Source: JAAYYM01 sp964483395
GTDB lineage: Bacteria > Bacillota > Clostridia > Lachnospirales > Lachnospiraceae
Direction of reading: 5' to 3'
NCBI GenBank assembly: GCA_964483395.1
Contig: CAZABT010000057.1
Coordinates: 1-16,736, forward strand
Length of the DNA: 16,736 bases
In this document: positions 6,262 to 14,382 of the stretch, one piece after another
Layout: the number at the start of each line of letters is the position of its first letter
How positions within the stretch are numbered: position 1 is the first letter of the stretch
Notes under the pieces: generated by a model
Seen by the model: the letters and a program-made list of their open reading frames with translations, nothing else
Told to the model about the DNA's origin: nothing
The model's database searches: none
Made by a program: the position numbers and the translations under genes

Positions 6262-8484
6262 TTATCTGAGTGTAAATCCGACCGCATTGTCTGTGGTGCT
6301 GTCACTGCCGATAAGCGCAGAAAATTCACCCGGTTCGCTCACAAAATTCATATGAAGATCATAGAATCTCAGCATATCCTCCGTGATTGCAAAGGTAACT
6401 CTCTGCTCCTCTCCTGGCTCCAGCGTAATGCGTATAAAGCCCTTGAGTCTTCTCTCCGGTCTGACCGTTGTTCCGACTAGATCTCTTATATAAAGCTGTA
6501 CTGTTTCAGTACCACACCTGCAGCCTGTATTTTTGACGGTCACACTTGCATGCAGTGTTGTATTTCTATCCATGACTTCTGCATCCAGTTCCGGTTTTGA
6601 ATAGGTGAAGCTTGTATAGGTCAGGCCATAGCCAAAGGGATACAAGGGTTCATTCGGAATGTCCTGATAGATTGACTGGAACCGATTCGTCCGATTTCCG
6701 TTAAAGGGTCTTCCCGTAGTATAGCCACCATAGTAAACTGGCACCTGTCCGACACAATACGGCATGGACATGGACAGTCTTGCGCTCGGGGACTGTAATC
6801 CGAACAAAATATCTGCCACTGCGCTGCCGCCCTCACTGCCCGGAAACCATGCATAGAGAACTGCTTTGGAGTATTGAGAAATCTCACGCAGATCTAACGG
6901 TCTTCCAGCAAATACAACCGTTACGATATGAGCATTCACCCCCGCGACCTCTTTCAGAAGCCTCTGCTGACAGTTGGGGATCTTTATTTCTGCACGAGAA
7001 CCGCCCTCGCCGGTATGATAGGCATGTTCTCCGAGAGCCAGCACGACGATATCAGCTTCCTTTGCTGCCGCAACTGCCTCCTGAAGAAGTTCCTCATTTG
7101 ACTTCTCATAATACTGCTTGACCAGTCCCCGAAAACCATATAGCTTTTCTCCTTCTTCCAGCAGGGAACAGCCTGCATGATAAGTAATCCTGCCTGTACA
7201 GATTCCTGCTTCTTCGATTCCTTCCTTGAGCGTAACCGTATCCGCATCCGTTCCCTGCAGTGACCATGCTCCATATAGTCTGCCTTCCTCTGCATACGGT
7301 CCGATGACTGCAATCCTTTTGGATTCCTTGGGCAAAGGAAGGATATCCTCCTCATTTTTGAGCAGAACCATTGTATCCGCCGCTGCCTTTCTTGCAAGCT
7401 TTCTATGCTCCTCACACAGACACAGCTCTGCCGCCTGATCATCATTGGCATCCTTATAGGGATTTTCAAACAATCCCAGCTTGTTCTTCAACTCCAGCAC
7501 ACGCATAACAGCCGCATCAATCTGGGTCTCCTGCAGGCTTCCTTCCTCAATCAGTTCGCGCAGATGATTGATGTAGCAGCCCGTCACCATATCAACATCC
7601 ACACCTGCCTCCATGGCGAGCCTTGCCGCTTCCTTTTTATTCTCAGCCACCCCATGATAAACCAGTTCTTCAATGGCTGCCCAATCTGAAATCAGCATTC
7701 CGTCAAAGCCCATCTCTTTTCTCAAAATATCCCGCAGGAGCCATTGGTTTCCGGTTGCCGGAATATGATTCAGTGTATTGAAGGAGGTCATGACCATCGC
7801 ACTGCCTGCATCGATTCCTGCCCGATATGCCGGCAGATAATCCTCTCGCAGCGTGCGTTCCGATAATTCCACATTATAATATTCTCTGCCTGCCTCCGGT
7901 GCTCCATAGGCGGCAAAATGCTTAATACATGCAGATATATTTCCGAACTGATCCAGCTTTTCTCCCTTGCAGTCGCCTTGATAGCCCTCTACCATAGCTG
8001 CGGACATCAGTCCATTCAGATAGGCATCCTCGCCTGTTGACTCCATCACTCTGCCCCATCTGGCATCCCGCACCAAATCGACCATTGGAGAAAAGGTCAC
8101 TTGCAGTCCTGATACAGCAGCCTCAGTAGCCGCTACTGCTGCACATTCCCGGACAAGCTCCGGCTGAAAGCTGCAGCCCTGTGCCAGCGGAATCGGAAAA
8201 ATCGTCTTATATCCATTGATGATGTCTGCCATAAAAAGCAGTGGAATATGATGCGGCTGTTTTTTCATATAGGCCTCTTGAATGGCCTTGACTCTTTCTG
8301 CGCCAAATACACTTAACACAGAACCAGCTTCGTTAATCTGCTTTTCTCCGATGCCAAGCTGCATGGCGGGACCGGTCAGAACAGCCTCATCCTCGTAAAA
8401 GTTATTGGAGAGCTGCAGCAGTTGTCCTATTTTCTCCTCCAGACTCATGTCCTGTAATAATTCATTTAATTGCTGTTGGTTCAT
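6262..8484 (-). CDS. bglX: Cytoplasmic GH3-family beta-glycosidase (beta-glucosidase type)
   Basis: This 740-residue enzyme should remove sugars from the non-reducing end of beta-linked glycosides. The GH3 barrel (about 1-340) shows KHFAAYG at 188-194 and the nucleophile motif ISDW with Asp267. The second domain (about 365-580) carries GEHAYHTGEGGSR at 485-497, where the family acid/base glutamate is expected. YPFGYGLTYTSF at 615-626 leads into a C-terminal fibronectin III-like domain to the end. There is no signal peptide, so it should act in the cytoplasm on imported substrate, unlike periplasmic E. coli BglX. The gene starts 2 bases after the response regulator stop, with an AAAGGAAC ribosome site inside that gene. 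Length and domain order are normal. Beta-glucosidase is the best guess; beta-xylosidase or another GH3 specificity is possible. Confidence 0.93.
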   Translation of the reverse strand: MNQQQLNELLQDMSLEEKIGQLLQLSNNFYEDEAVLTGPAMQLGIGEKQINEAGSVLSVFGAERVKAIQEAYMKKQPHHIPLLFMADIINGYKTIFPIPLAQGCSFQPELVRECAAVAATEAAVSGLQVTFSPMVDLVRDARWGRVMESTGEDAYLNGLMSAAMVEGYQGDCKGEKLDQFGNISACIKHFAAYGAPEAGREYYNVELSERTLREDYLPAYRAGIDAGSAMVMTSFNTLNHIPATGNQWLLRDILRKEMGFDGMLISDWAAIEELVYHGVAENKKEAARLAMEAGVDVDMVTGCYINHLRELIEEGSLQETQIDAAVMRVLELKNKLGLFENPYKDANDDQAAELCLCEEHRKLARKAAADTMVLLKNEEDILPLPKESKRIAVIGPYAEEGRLYGAWSLQGTDADTVTLKEGIEEAGICTGRITYHAGCSLLEEGEKLYGFRGLVKQYYEKSNEELLQEAVAAAKEADIVVLALGEHAYHTGEGGSRAEIKIPNCQQRLLKEVAGVNAHIVTVVFAGRPLDLREISQYSKAVLYAWFPGSEGGSAVADILFGLQSPSARLSMSMPYCVGQVPVYYGGYTTGRPFNGNRTNRFQSIYQDIPNEPLYPFGYGLTYTSFTYSKPELDAEVMDRNTTLHASVTVKNTGCRCGTETVQLYIRDLVGTTVRPERRLKGFIRITLEPGEEQRVTFAITEDMLRFYDLHMNFVSEPGEFSALIGSDSTTDNAVGFTLR

Positions 8485-8486
8485 TT

Positions 8487-9932
8487 TTATTGTTCCTTTC
8501 TTCCAAGCTGTATGTTTTTTCTGTATTCACTCGGGGTAACCCCATATATACTTTTGAAGGTTTTCATAAAATGCTTTTCATTTTCATAACCGACTGTCAG
8601 GCTGATCTCAATGATTTTCTTATCTGTCTCATCCAACAGTCTTTTCGCCTCCTTCAAGCGCACTTCCTTCAAATAATTCACAAAATTCTGACCCGTATAT
8701 TCCTTAAAGGTCAATGAAAATACGGAATAATTCATGGACACATCATTGGACACCATTGCCATATTGATATCCTCCTGATAATGCTTGTTGATATATTCCA
8801 AGGCCTGTTCAATCTTTAACCGGTTGCGGTAATCGTCATATTCATGATCCATCTTCTGATTGATGGCCGCCATGATGCGGCCGACAGCCTCATAATATTC
8901 GTCAATGGACGTATAATAGTATACATTCATCAGGCAGTCCATATGCAGACCCTCTGTTTCGATGATTCCCGCATAGGTACCCTTGATCTTCTCAATGATC
9001 TGTTTCATGGCTTCTGAGAACTGACATGCACTGACCTCTCCACGCTTCGTCCGCTGCACCAGATTGACTAAAAACCGGTCTGCATCGTCCAAACGTGCTG
9101 TTCCAAGCAGTTGTATGAATCTGCTGATGTCGCTTGCCGACACTGCGCTGTCACAGGATTCCTCTACATGATTCCGGCGCTGCATACAGAAATTTCTTTC
9201 CCGCAGTGCAGCCGCTTCCTCATATGCCTTATGCATCTCCTCTATCCCATGATGGATACAGCTGATACCGATTGCATATTCCTCCATATATTCCTCTACC
9301 AGTTCCTTCACGGATTCCGGCCGGATAAACAGCACGTTATGTGCTCCGATATTTGAGAAAAAACTCGCCTTTTGTCCAAGCGTACGGTAATTGGTATGAA
9401 AGTTGGTACATATCATCACATAATCTGTATTTCCGATACTGTCTGCCACCTGCTTCTGCAGACTCATCAATTCTTCCTGACCGGCGTCCCTGTTCAGCAA
9501 AGCATACCGCACCTTCTCATAGAGCAGCTTGATATGCTCCTTATTCTGTATCTTCTCCTCCTGTATTTCTTCCTCCATCCGTGCCATGATATCCATGATT
9601 TCATTCCGATTGATCGGCTTCAGCAGATATTCTCTGGCTCCGCATCTCAACAGCTCTACAGCATAAGAAAAATCATCATATCCGCTGATTACAATGACCC
9701 GCGGTGCATCCGACAGCTTCTGTATTTCCTTCACCAAGGTGATCCCATCCATCTTAGGCATTCTGATGTCTGTAATCAAAACATCAATTTTTTCCTGCGC
9801 TATGATGTCATAGGCCTCCTGACCGTTTTTGCACTCTATGATTTCTCCGATTGGAACACCTGCACGTGAAACGATAGCCTTGATTCCCTGACGTATCATT
9901 TTTTCATCTTCTGCAATCAATACCTTATTCAT
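8487..9932 (-). CDS. AraC-type response regulator (YesN-like)
   Basis: This 481-residue DNA-binding protein is the output partner of the kinase encoded just upstream. Its N-terminal receiver domain (about 1-120) has the acidic pair at 8-9, phospho-acceptor Asp55 in VLITDIRMP, Ser83 and Lys105. Residues about 120-365 form a middle region I do not recognise by motif. The C-terminal 105 residues are an AraC-type double helix-turn-helix (from LKIEQALEYINKHY to GVTPSEYRKNI). The start overlaps the kinase stop codon (ATGAATAA), with AAAGGAGAG ahead of it, so the two are probably translationally coupled. By analogy with YesM/YesN-type systems it should activate sugar-use genes. Likely targets are the importer operon and perhaps its own operon. 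The targets are inferred. Confidence 0.94.
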   Translation of the reverse strand: MNKVLIAEDEKMIRQGIKAIVSRAGVPIGEIIECKNGQEAYDIIAQEKIDVLITDIRMPKMDGITLVKEIQKLSDAPRVIVISGYDDFSYAVELLRCGAREYLLKPINRNEIMDIMARMEEEIQEEKIQNKEHIKLLYEKVRYALLNRDAGQEELMSLQKQVADSIGNTDYVMICTNFHTNYRTLGQKASFFSNIGAHNVLFIRPESVKELVEEYMEEYAIGISCIHHGIEEMHKAYEEAAALRERNFCMQRRNHVEESCDSAVSASDISRFIQLLGTARLDDADRFLVNLVQRTKRGEVSACQFSEAMKQIIEKIKGTYAGIIETEGLHMDCLMNVYYYTSIDEYYEAVGRIMAAINQKMDHEYDDYRNRLKIEQALEYINKHYQEDINMAMVSNDVSMNYSVFSLTFKEYTGQNFVNYLKEVRLKEAKRLLDETDKKIIEISLTVGYENEKHFMKTFKSIYGVTPSEYRKNIQLGRKEQ

Positions 9933-11751
9933 CGCTTCGTCTCTCCTTTACAAACGGAATTTTTACTACTACCTGTGTATATCTTCCTTCTTCAGAGGCT
10001 ATTGTCAGCCCATAGTCCTTGCCGAAGCTGATCCGTATCCTGTCCTGTACATTTTTAAGTCCTATGCCGTTTCCAGCTCCCCCTGATGCCTCTATTTCCC
10101 CATTGATCTTCTTCTGCAGTTCTTCTACCTGTGTGCTCGACATTCCGCAGCCGGAATCCGTGATCTTAATGCTGCAGCTACAGCTTCCGTCAGGCTCCTC
10201 CTCGATCACACCCTTCATATAAATACTGGTGTCCTCTGCAAGCTCCTCAATTCCATGATAAATTGCATTCTCAATGATCGGCTGTAAAGACATTTTAGGA
10301 ATTTCCTGCTTCCATATTTCCTCCGGGACATTGATACTCAGATAAATCTCATAATCGAATCTGAGGTTGATCAATGCCAGATAATTTCTGATGTAATCTA
10401 CCTCTTCCTCCACCGTGACCGTCTGTGAATGCCACCGCATGCTGTACCGCAGGAGTTTGCCCAGAGAGGTCACCGCATCCGATATCTCATATTTCTCGTC
10501 AATTTCTGCCATCATCTTGATGGATTCCAGTACATTATAGATAAAGTGTGCATTGATCTGATTTTGCAGTGCCCTGATCTGAGAATCCTTCATCAGCAAT
10601 TCGCGCTTCACATTTTCATCCATCAGCTTCTGAATCTGATTCAGCATTTCATTCAGTTCTCTGCCGAGCACCCCGAATTCATCTCTGCCGCAATTCGATA
10701 TGCGAATCTCCATATCTCCATGCTGTACCTCATGCACCACATCGGTAATTGCGTAGAACTGGCGCAGAATCTTTTTCACAATATAATAAAACACTACGGT
10801 CAGCGCCGCCAAAATCATCAGTAGCAGCATCAGAAACAGGTTTCTGTAGCTTCCCATCTGACGTTCAATCGGTTCCAGCGAGACCATCTTCAGCAGATAG
10901 CCGTCCAGCACCTTGACATATTCATAACCGACCACCAGATTGGTTCCATCGATTTTCATCAGCAGACAGGCTGATCCGGACTCATCCTCTGTAATCTTCT
11001 CAAAGGCAGTTCCAGCATACTCCAGCCATTGTGCATCCTCCTCTGTATTATGATAAAAAGTACCATTTTGGTCTACAAAGCAGGTCGATTCATCCGGATT
11101 TGAAGCATAAATATCCGGGAACATCGTCTGCATCGTGGTCGCAACCTCCGCCACTGCATAGGTACCCTCCTCGTAATCAGTCAGATTGGTGACCAGGGAA
11201 ACGATGTGGTCTGTCGTATTCAGCACATATTGCGGAAACAGTGTATCCTCATAATCGAAATGCCATACTCCTGATACAATTTCTGAGTCCTCTGCCCAAG
11301 CAAGCTGACGCATACGTTCACTTTTGTATAACAGTGGCATCATTTCCTTCATTGTATCCGAAGCAACATAAATTCTGATCTGATAAAGATAAGGATTGGA
11401 ATTCACAACCTTTTCAATGCTGTTGATCTCTGTATTATAAAAATTCAGCAGTTCCTTTGTATCAAAGCTCTCATTCAGATAAAAACGCAGCAGATAATCA
11501 TTTAACACCTGATTGCTGACGATCACCTGTGTTGACAGATTACACATCTCCACATTCTGTTCTATCGTACGTCTGCTCTTCTGCAAATCATATTCCACCG
11601 TCCGGATTGCTTCCTTCTTGGCATTATCACTCATATTCTGGAAAAAAAGCATCATGAAAAAGCCCATGGGAACAATCAATGCCACAAGGATGAGCACGGT
11701 CAGTTTCTGATTCAGTTTCAGAGATGCGAGTCTTTCCTTCCATATCCTCAT
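9925..11751 (-). CDS. Membrane sensor histidine kinase, LytS/YesM type
   Basis: This 608-residue kinase has a membrane helix at about 17-38, an extracellular sensor region of about 260 residues (40-302) and a second helix at about 304-326. A HAMP linker follows at about 327-380. The His_kinase domain has phospho-acceptor His402 in NAHFIYNVLES. The ATPase domain has its N-box at 489-500 (LQPIIENAIYHG), DSGCGM at 532-537 and GNGIGLKNV at 560-568. The FIYN motif after the histidine is the signature of this kinase class. The gene begins only 4 bases after the receptor stop codon, with a weak ribosome site (GGGG about 13 bases upstream of the ATG), so it may depend on coupling to that gene. It should phosphorylate the regulator encoded next. 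The extracellular part may touch the co-encoded receptor, but that is inference. Confidence 0.94.
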   Translation of the reverse strand: MRIWKERLASLKLNQKLTVLILVALIVPMGFFMMLFFQNMSDNAKKEAIRTVEYDLQKSRRTIEQNVEMCNLSTQVIVSNQVLNDYLLRFYLNESFDTKELLNFYNTEINSIEKVVNSNPYLYQIRIYVASDTMKEMMPLLYKSERMRQLAWAEDSEIVSGVWHFDYEDTLFPQYVLNTTDHIVSLVTNLTDYEEGTYAVAEVATTMQTMFPDIYASNPDESTCFVDQNGTFYHNTEEDAQWLEYAGTAFEKITEDESGSACLLMKIDGTNLVVGYEYVKVLDGYLLKMVSLEPIERQMGSYRNLFLMLLLMILAALTVVFYYIVKKILRQFYAITDVVHEVQHGDMEIRISNCGRDEFGVLGRELNEMLNQIQKLMDENVKRELLMKDSQIRALQNQINAHFIYNVLESIKMMAEIDEKYEISDAVTSLGKLLRYSMRWHSQTVTVEEEVDYIRNYLALINLRFDYEIYLSINVPEEIWKQEIPKMSLQPIIENAIYHGIEELAEDTSIYMKGVIEEEPDGSCSCSIKITDSGCGMSSTQVEELQKKINGEIEASGGAGNGIGLKNVQDRIRISFGKDYGLTIASEEGRYTQVVVKIPFVKERRSDE

Positions 11752-11755
11752 TCGT

Positions 11756-13420
11756 CTACTCTACCCCAAGCTTTTCCTTTGCTTCCTGCATTAACTCTGT
11801 TTTCTTATCCAAAACCTTTCTGACTCCCCATCTGATTCTGTTTTGACAATAGTTGTTCCACATCTGGTCAAACTCCTCCTCAGATTCTGTCAGTAATAGC
11901 TGCGGCAGCAGTCTGCCCCATTCTGCATCGATTCTTTCCTGTATCTTCGCTTCATCAGAACCGACCGGCAATGTTGTCTCATAAGCAGATGTATTGACGA
12001 CATATGGGTAAGTCCACATCTCCATCTGTCCCAACGGCTCCGGCAATACCGTATACCAGTCAAGTGCCATCACATTGTCCATCAGCATCCAGTAGGCTGC
12101 ATCTGCTCCATATACCGCATCAAATTTTATTCTGTCCATGGTCAGCAGTTCCTTCACATCGTCATGCATAGTCTCGACACCATTCACATAATCCCAGGTT
12201 TCACCTTCTACACCCAGCCAAAGCATGTGCTGTCCATATCTGCTCATCATATACGAGCAAAGCTCCAAAGCCCGATCCGGATGCTCACAGTTTTTAGAAA
12301 TCAGTGTGACTGTCCATCCGTTGATTCCCGTACCCGGCAGCTTATAATCGTCTCCGCTTGAATTCTTGGGGCCATCCACAGCAATATACACTTCCTTTGG
12401 ATTTTCCGCATACAATATTTTCTCCTGCGTTGCCAGATCGGTTCTTTGAAACAGCATGCAGAAATAGCGTCCTTCAACGATTTTTTCTTCCATCTGAGCA
12501 CGCTTATCTATAAAAATATCCTCTGCCAGATATCCTTCTTCTCCCAGCTTGCGAAAGGTCTTCAGCCATCTGACCAGTTCTTCATCAACATCCCTGTCAT
12601 AATATTTTCCATCCTTCTCATATGGAATCGCCAAAAAATTCAGCAGATAATCGTCCAATGCCACATTCCCGACCGCTGTAAACTCTGTGAGTCCAACCGG
12701 AATCAACGGTTTGCCATCCACCGTCGGATACATCTCAACTGCCTTCGCAACCGCTGCCTGAAAGCCCTCCGGGGTCGTCATGTCGGGACTTCCGATGGCT
12801 TCATAAATATCCTTCCGCACTAAAAAAGTCTGATTGGACGCAATATTATCATGTTCCTTCAAATCTTCAGGAGAATAAGAGGAATTCGGGTAAGAATAAA
12901 TATGTCCGTCCTTTTGTGTGAACCAGTCGACTGTCACCGGATCAGCCGCCTGATACCAATAGGGATCATAGGTATCCGCCAATTCATCCAGCGCATAGAC
13001 CATATCGTTTTCGATCATCTCTCCCACCTGCGGTTCTGTCCATGCCAATGTAATGACGTCCGGAAGCGTATCTGACGCAATCAATGAATTCAGCTTCTCA
13101 TTTTCATTTCCCGCCGGCGTGATGAAATTGATATTCACTCCTGTTTCCTGCGTAATCGTATCGGACACGATGTTGCCGCCCCAAGGAGTCGTAAACCATG
13201 AGAAATTGACATACCAGTCCAGTGTGACCGGTTCTTCGGCATGCGTCTGCCAGCCCGGTGTTACTTCCATGTCTTGTATTTCCCGCACCTTATCACTCGG
13301 AAGACTGCTTTGAAGTGTTACCGTCTGCGCAGCCGTCTGTGTACTGTCCGCTTTGACACATCCGATACAGCCTATGGATAATAAAAGTGCTATATACAGT
13401 TTGAAATACCGTAGCCTCAT
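11756..13420 (-). CDS. CUT1/LplA-type extracellular solute-binding lipoprotein in a two-component operon
   Basis: This 554-residue lipoprotein resembles the LplA/YtcQ group of carbohydrate receptors, with the recognisable N-terminal order LDWYVNFSWF at 67-76, ETGVNINFITPAGNE at 91-105 and ASDTLPDVI at 115-123. The signal peptide ends with two candidate lipid-acceptor cysteines, Cys18 and Cys21 (SIGCIGC); neither lipobox is textbook. The ribosome site GGAGG is 7 bases before the ATG. It is the first gene of the sensor/GH3 operon. CUT1 receptors normally sit beside two sugar permease genes (LplB/YtcP and LplC types), but none is in this window. Here it precedes a histidine kinase instead, so a role as the ligand-sensing partner of the kinase is likely. 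It could also serve a permease encoded elsewhere. Confidence 0.9.
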   Translation of the reverse strand: MRLRYFKLYIALLLSIGCIGCVKADSTQTAAQTVTLQSSLPSDKVREIQDMEVTPGWQTHAEEPVTLDWYVNFSWFTTPWGGNIVSDTITQETGVNINFITPAGNENEKLNSLIASDTLPDVITLAWTEPQVGEMIENDMVYALDELADTYDPYWYQAADPVTVDWFTQKDGHIYSYPNSSYSPEDLKEHDNIASNQTFLVRKDIYEAIGSPDMTTPEGFQAAVAKAVEMYPTVDGKPLIPVGLTEFTAVGNVALDDYLLNFLAIPYEKDGKYYDRDVDEELVRWLKTFRKLGEEGYLAEDIFIDKRAQMEEKIVEGRYFCMLFQRTDLATQEKILYAENPKEVYIAVDGPKNSSGDDYKLPGTGINGWTVTLISKNCEHPDRALELCSYMMSRYGQHMLWLGVEGETWDYVNGVETMHDDVKELLTMDRIKFDAVYGADAAYWMLMDNVMALDWYTVLPEPLGQMEMWTYPYVVNTSAYETTLPVGSDEAKIQERIDAEWGRLLPQLLLTESEEEFDQMWNNYCQNRIRWGVRKVLDKKTELMQEAKEKLGVE

Positions 13421-13444
13421 TGCATTTCCTCCGATCCTTCTTTC

Positions 13445-13473
13445 ATTTTAATATGAAATTATCCTTGTTGCAA
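13445..13473 (-). promoter_or_regulatory. Candidate sigma-A promoter of the sensor/GH3 operon (proximal)
   Basis: The minus strand has TTGCAA (13473-13468), 17 bases, then TAAAAT (13450-13445). These match four and five of six consensus bases at ideal spacing. Transcription would begin near 13438, leaving a very short leader of under 20 bases that still includes the GGAGG site. Confidence 0.45.
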
Positions 13474-13486
13474 TAGACCAATCAGA

Positions 13487-13517
13487 ATACTCCCCCTATT
13501 GTGCTTAGGAGGAGTAT
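13487..13517. repeat. 31-base inverted repeat upstream of the sensor operon
   Basis: The arms ATACTCCCCCTA (13487-13498) and TAGGAGGAGTAT (13506-13517) are 12 bases each with one mismatch, around a 7-base centre. In minus-strand RNA the mismatch becomes a U-G wobble. No T-run follows on either side, so a terminator is unlikely. Overlap with the candidate -10 suggests a repressor operator or a leader hairpin. Confidence 0.55.
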
Positions 13518-13521
13518 AACA
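13513..13521 (-). promoter_or_regulatory. Candidate extended -10 promoter of the sensor/GH3 operon (distal)
   Basis: TGTTATACT on the minus strand is an extended -10 element with no clear -35. Its -10 overlaps one arm of a long inverted repeat (13487-13517), and the predicted start near 13506 falls beside the repeat's loop. This is an alternative to, or a second promoter beside, the proximal one. Confidence 0.4.
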
Positions 13522-13565
13522 TACTTCATAGTTCAAGAACACGTATCCTTTTTTGTGTAAAGTGT

Positions 13566-14381
13566 TTATTTTTTGCATGCCTTAACGATACTAAAGCCCG
13601 CAAACACCAGCATATTCATGGCTACAATGCTTGCTCCGGTCGGCGTCGCAAATGCATAAGAAATAACCAGTCCCGCCATAAAACACACGATCGATACCAC
13701 CGCTGCACAGATCACTACAGAACGAAACTTTTTAAACACACGCATTGCCGTCAACGCCGGAAAAATAATCAGACTGGAAATCAGAAGCGTTCCCATCATT
13801 CTCATGCCCAGTACGATCGTAATGGCTGTCAGAAATGCAATCATGAGGTTATAGATTTTGGTTTTCAACCCTGTGGCGGCTGCAAAGGTTTCATCAAAGG
13901 TAATTGCAAAAATCCTGTGATAAAACAAAACAAACAGAACAATCACCAGTGCCGACAGCAGAACACTCAGAATCACATCCTGATCATTCATCGACAAAAT
14001 AGAGCCAAACATATAATTGACCAGATCAGCATTCATTCCGGGTGTCATGGACACCACCAGCACACCGACTGCCAATGCTCCCGTAGAGATAATGGCAATC
14101 GCTGCATCTCCTTTGATATGACTGTTCTCACTGATTCTCAGAAGCAGAAATGCAGCCAGAACAACGACCGGAATCGACACTGCCAGCGGTGCAAGCCCCA
14201 ACGCTGCTGCAACCGACAGTGCCCCGAATCCGACATGTGACAGTCCGTCACCGATCATGGAATATCGCTTTAAAACCAAGGATACACCCAGCAGTGCCGC
14301 ACACAAGGACACAAGCACTCCCACGATCATTGCCCTGTGCATAAAATCAAATGCAAACATTTCTTCAAAAAATGCAGCCAT
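13566..14381 (-). CDS. znuB: ABC-3 family metal (Zn/Mn) transporter permease
   Basis: This 271-residue integral membrane protein has the hydrophobic profile of the ZnuB/AdcB/MntB permease family. The N-terminal motif LLGVSLVLKRYSMIGDGLSHVGFGA at 30-54 is typical, as is IGDGLSH in particular. Later landmarks are FAITFDETFA at 158-167, AAATGLK around 166-172 and GMRMMGTLLISSLIIFPALTA at 192-212. The C-terminus is short and basic (KACKK). It starts 1 base after the stop of the metal receptor gene, so the two form an operon. The GGAGG ribosome site is 12 bases from the ATG, rather far. No ATPase gene accompanies it, although this family needs one. Zinc is more likely than manganese given the His/acid-rich loop of the partner, but this is not proven. 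Confidence 0.92.
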   Translation of the reverse strand: MAAFFEEMFAFDFMHRAMIVGVLVSLCAALLGVSLVLKRYSMIGDGLSHVGFGALSVAAALGLAPLAVSIPVVVLAAFLLLRISENSHIKGDAAIAIISTGALAVGVLVVSMTPGMNADLVNYMFGSILSMNDQDVILSVLLSALVIVLFVLFYHRIFAITFDETFAAATGLKTKIYNLMIAFLTAITIVLGMRMMGTLLISSLIIFPALTAMRVFKKFRSVVICAAVVSIVCFMAGLVISYAFATPTGASIVAMNMLVFAGFSIVKACKK

Positions 14382-14382
14382 A

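Noticed and set aside
6984..7469. A 161-codon open frame in another frame of the same strand within the GH3 gene
   Set aside because: The composition is Arg/Gln/Ser-rich and shows no motif; the GH3 frame is complete and uninterrupted here.
9372..9869. A 165-codon plus-strand frame opposite the response regulator
   Set aside because: It lies opposite the receiver domain, whose motifs are intact, and the translation shows no domain.
13521..13565. Terminator directly after the metal permease gene
   Set aside because: Only short AACAC/GTGTT pairing with a large loop and no T-run is visible, so read-through into the sensor operon cannot be excluded but no terminator can be called.
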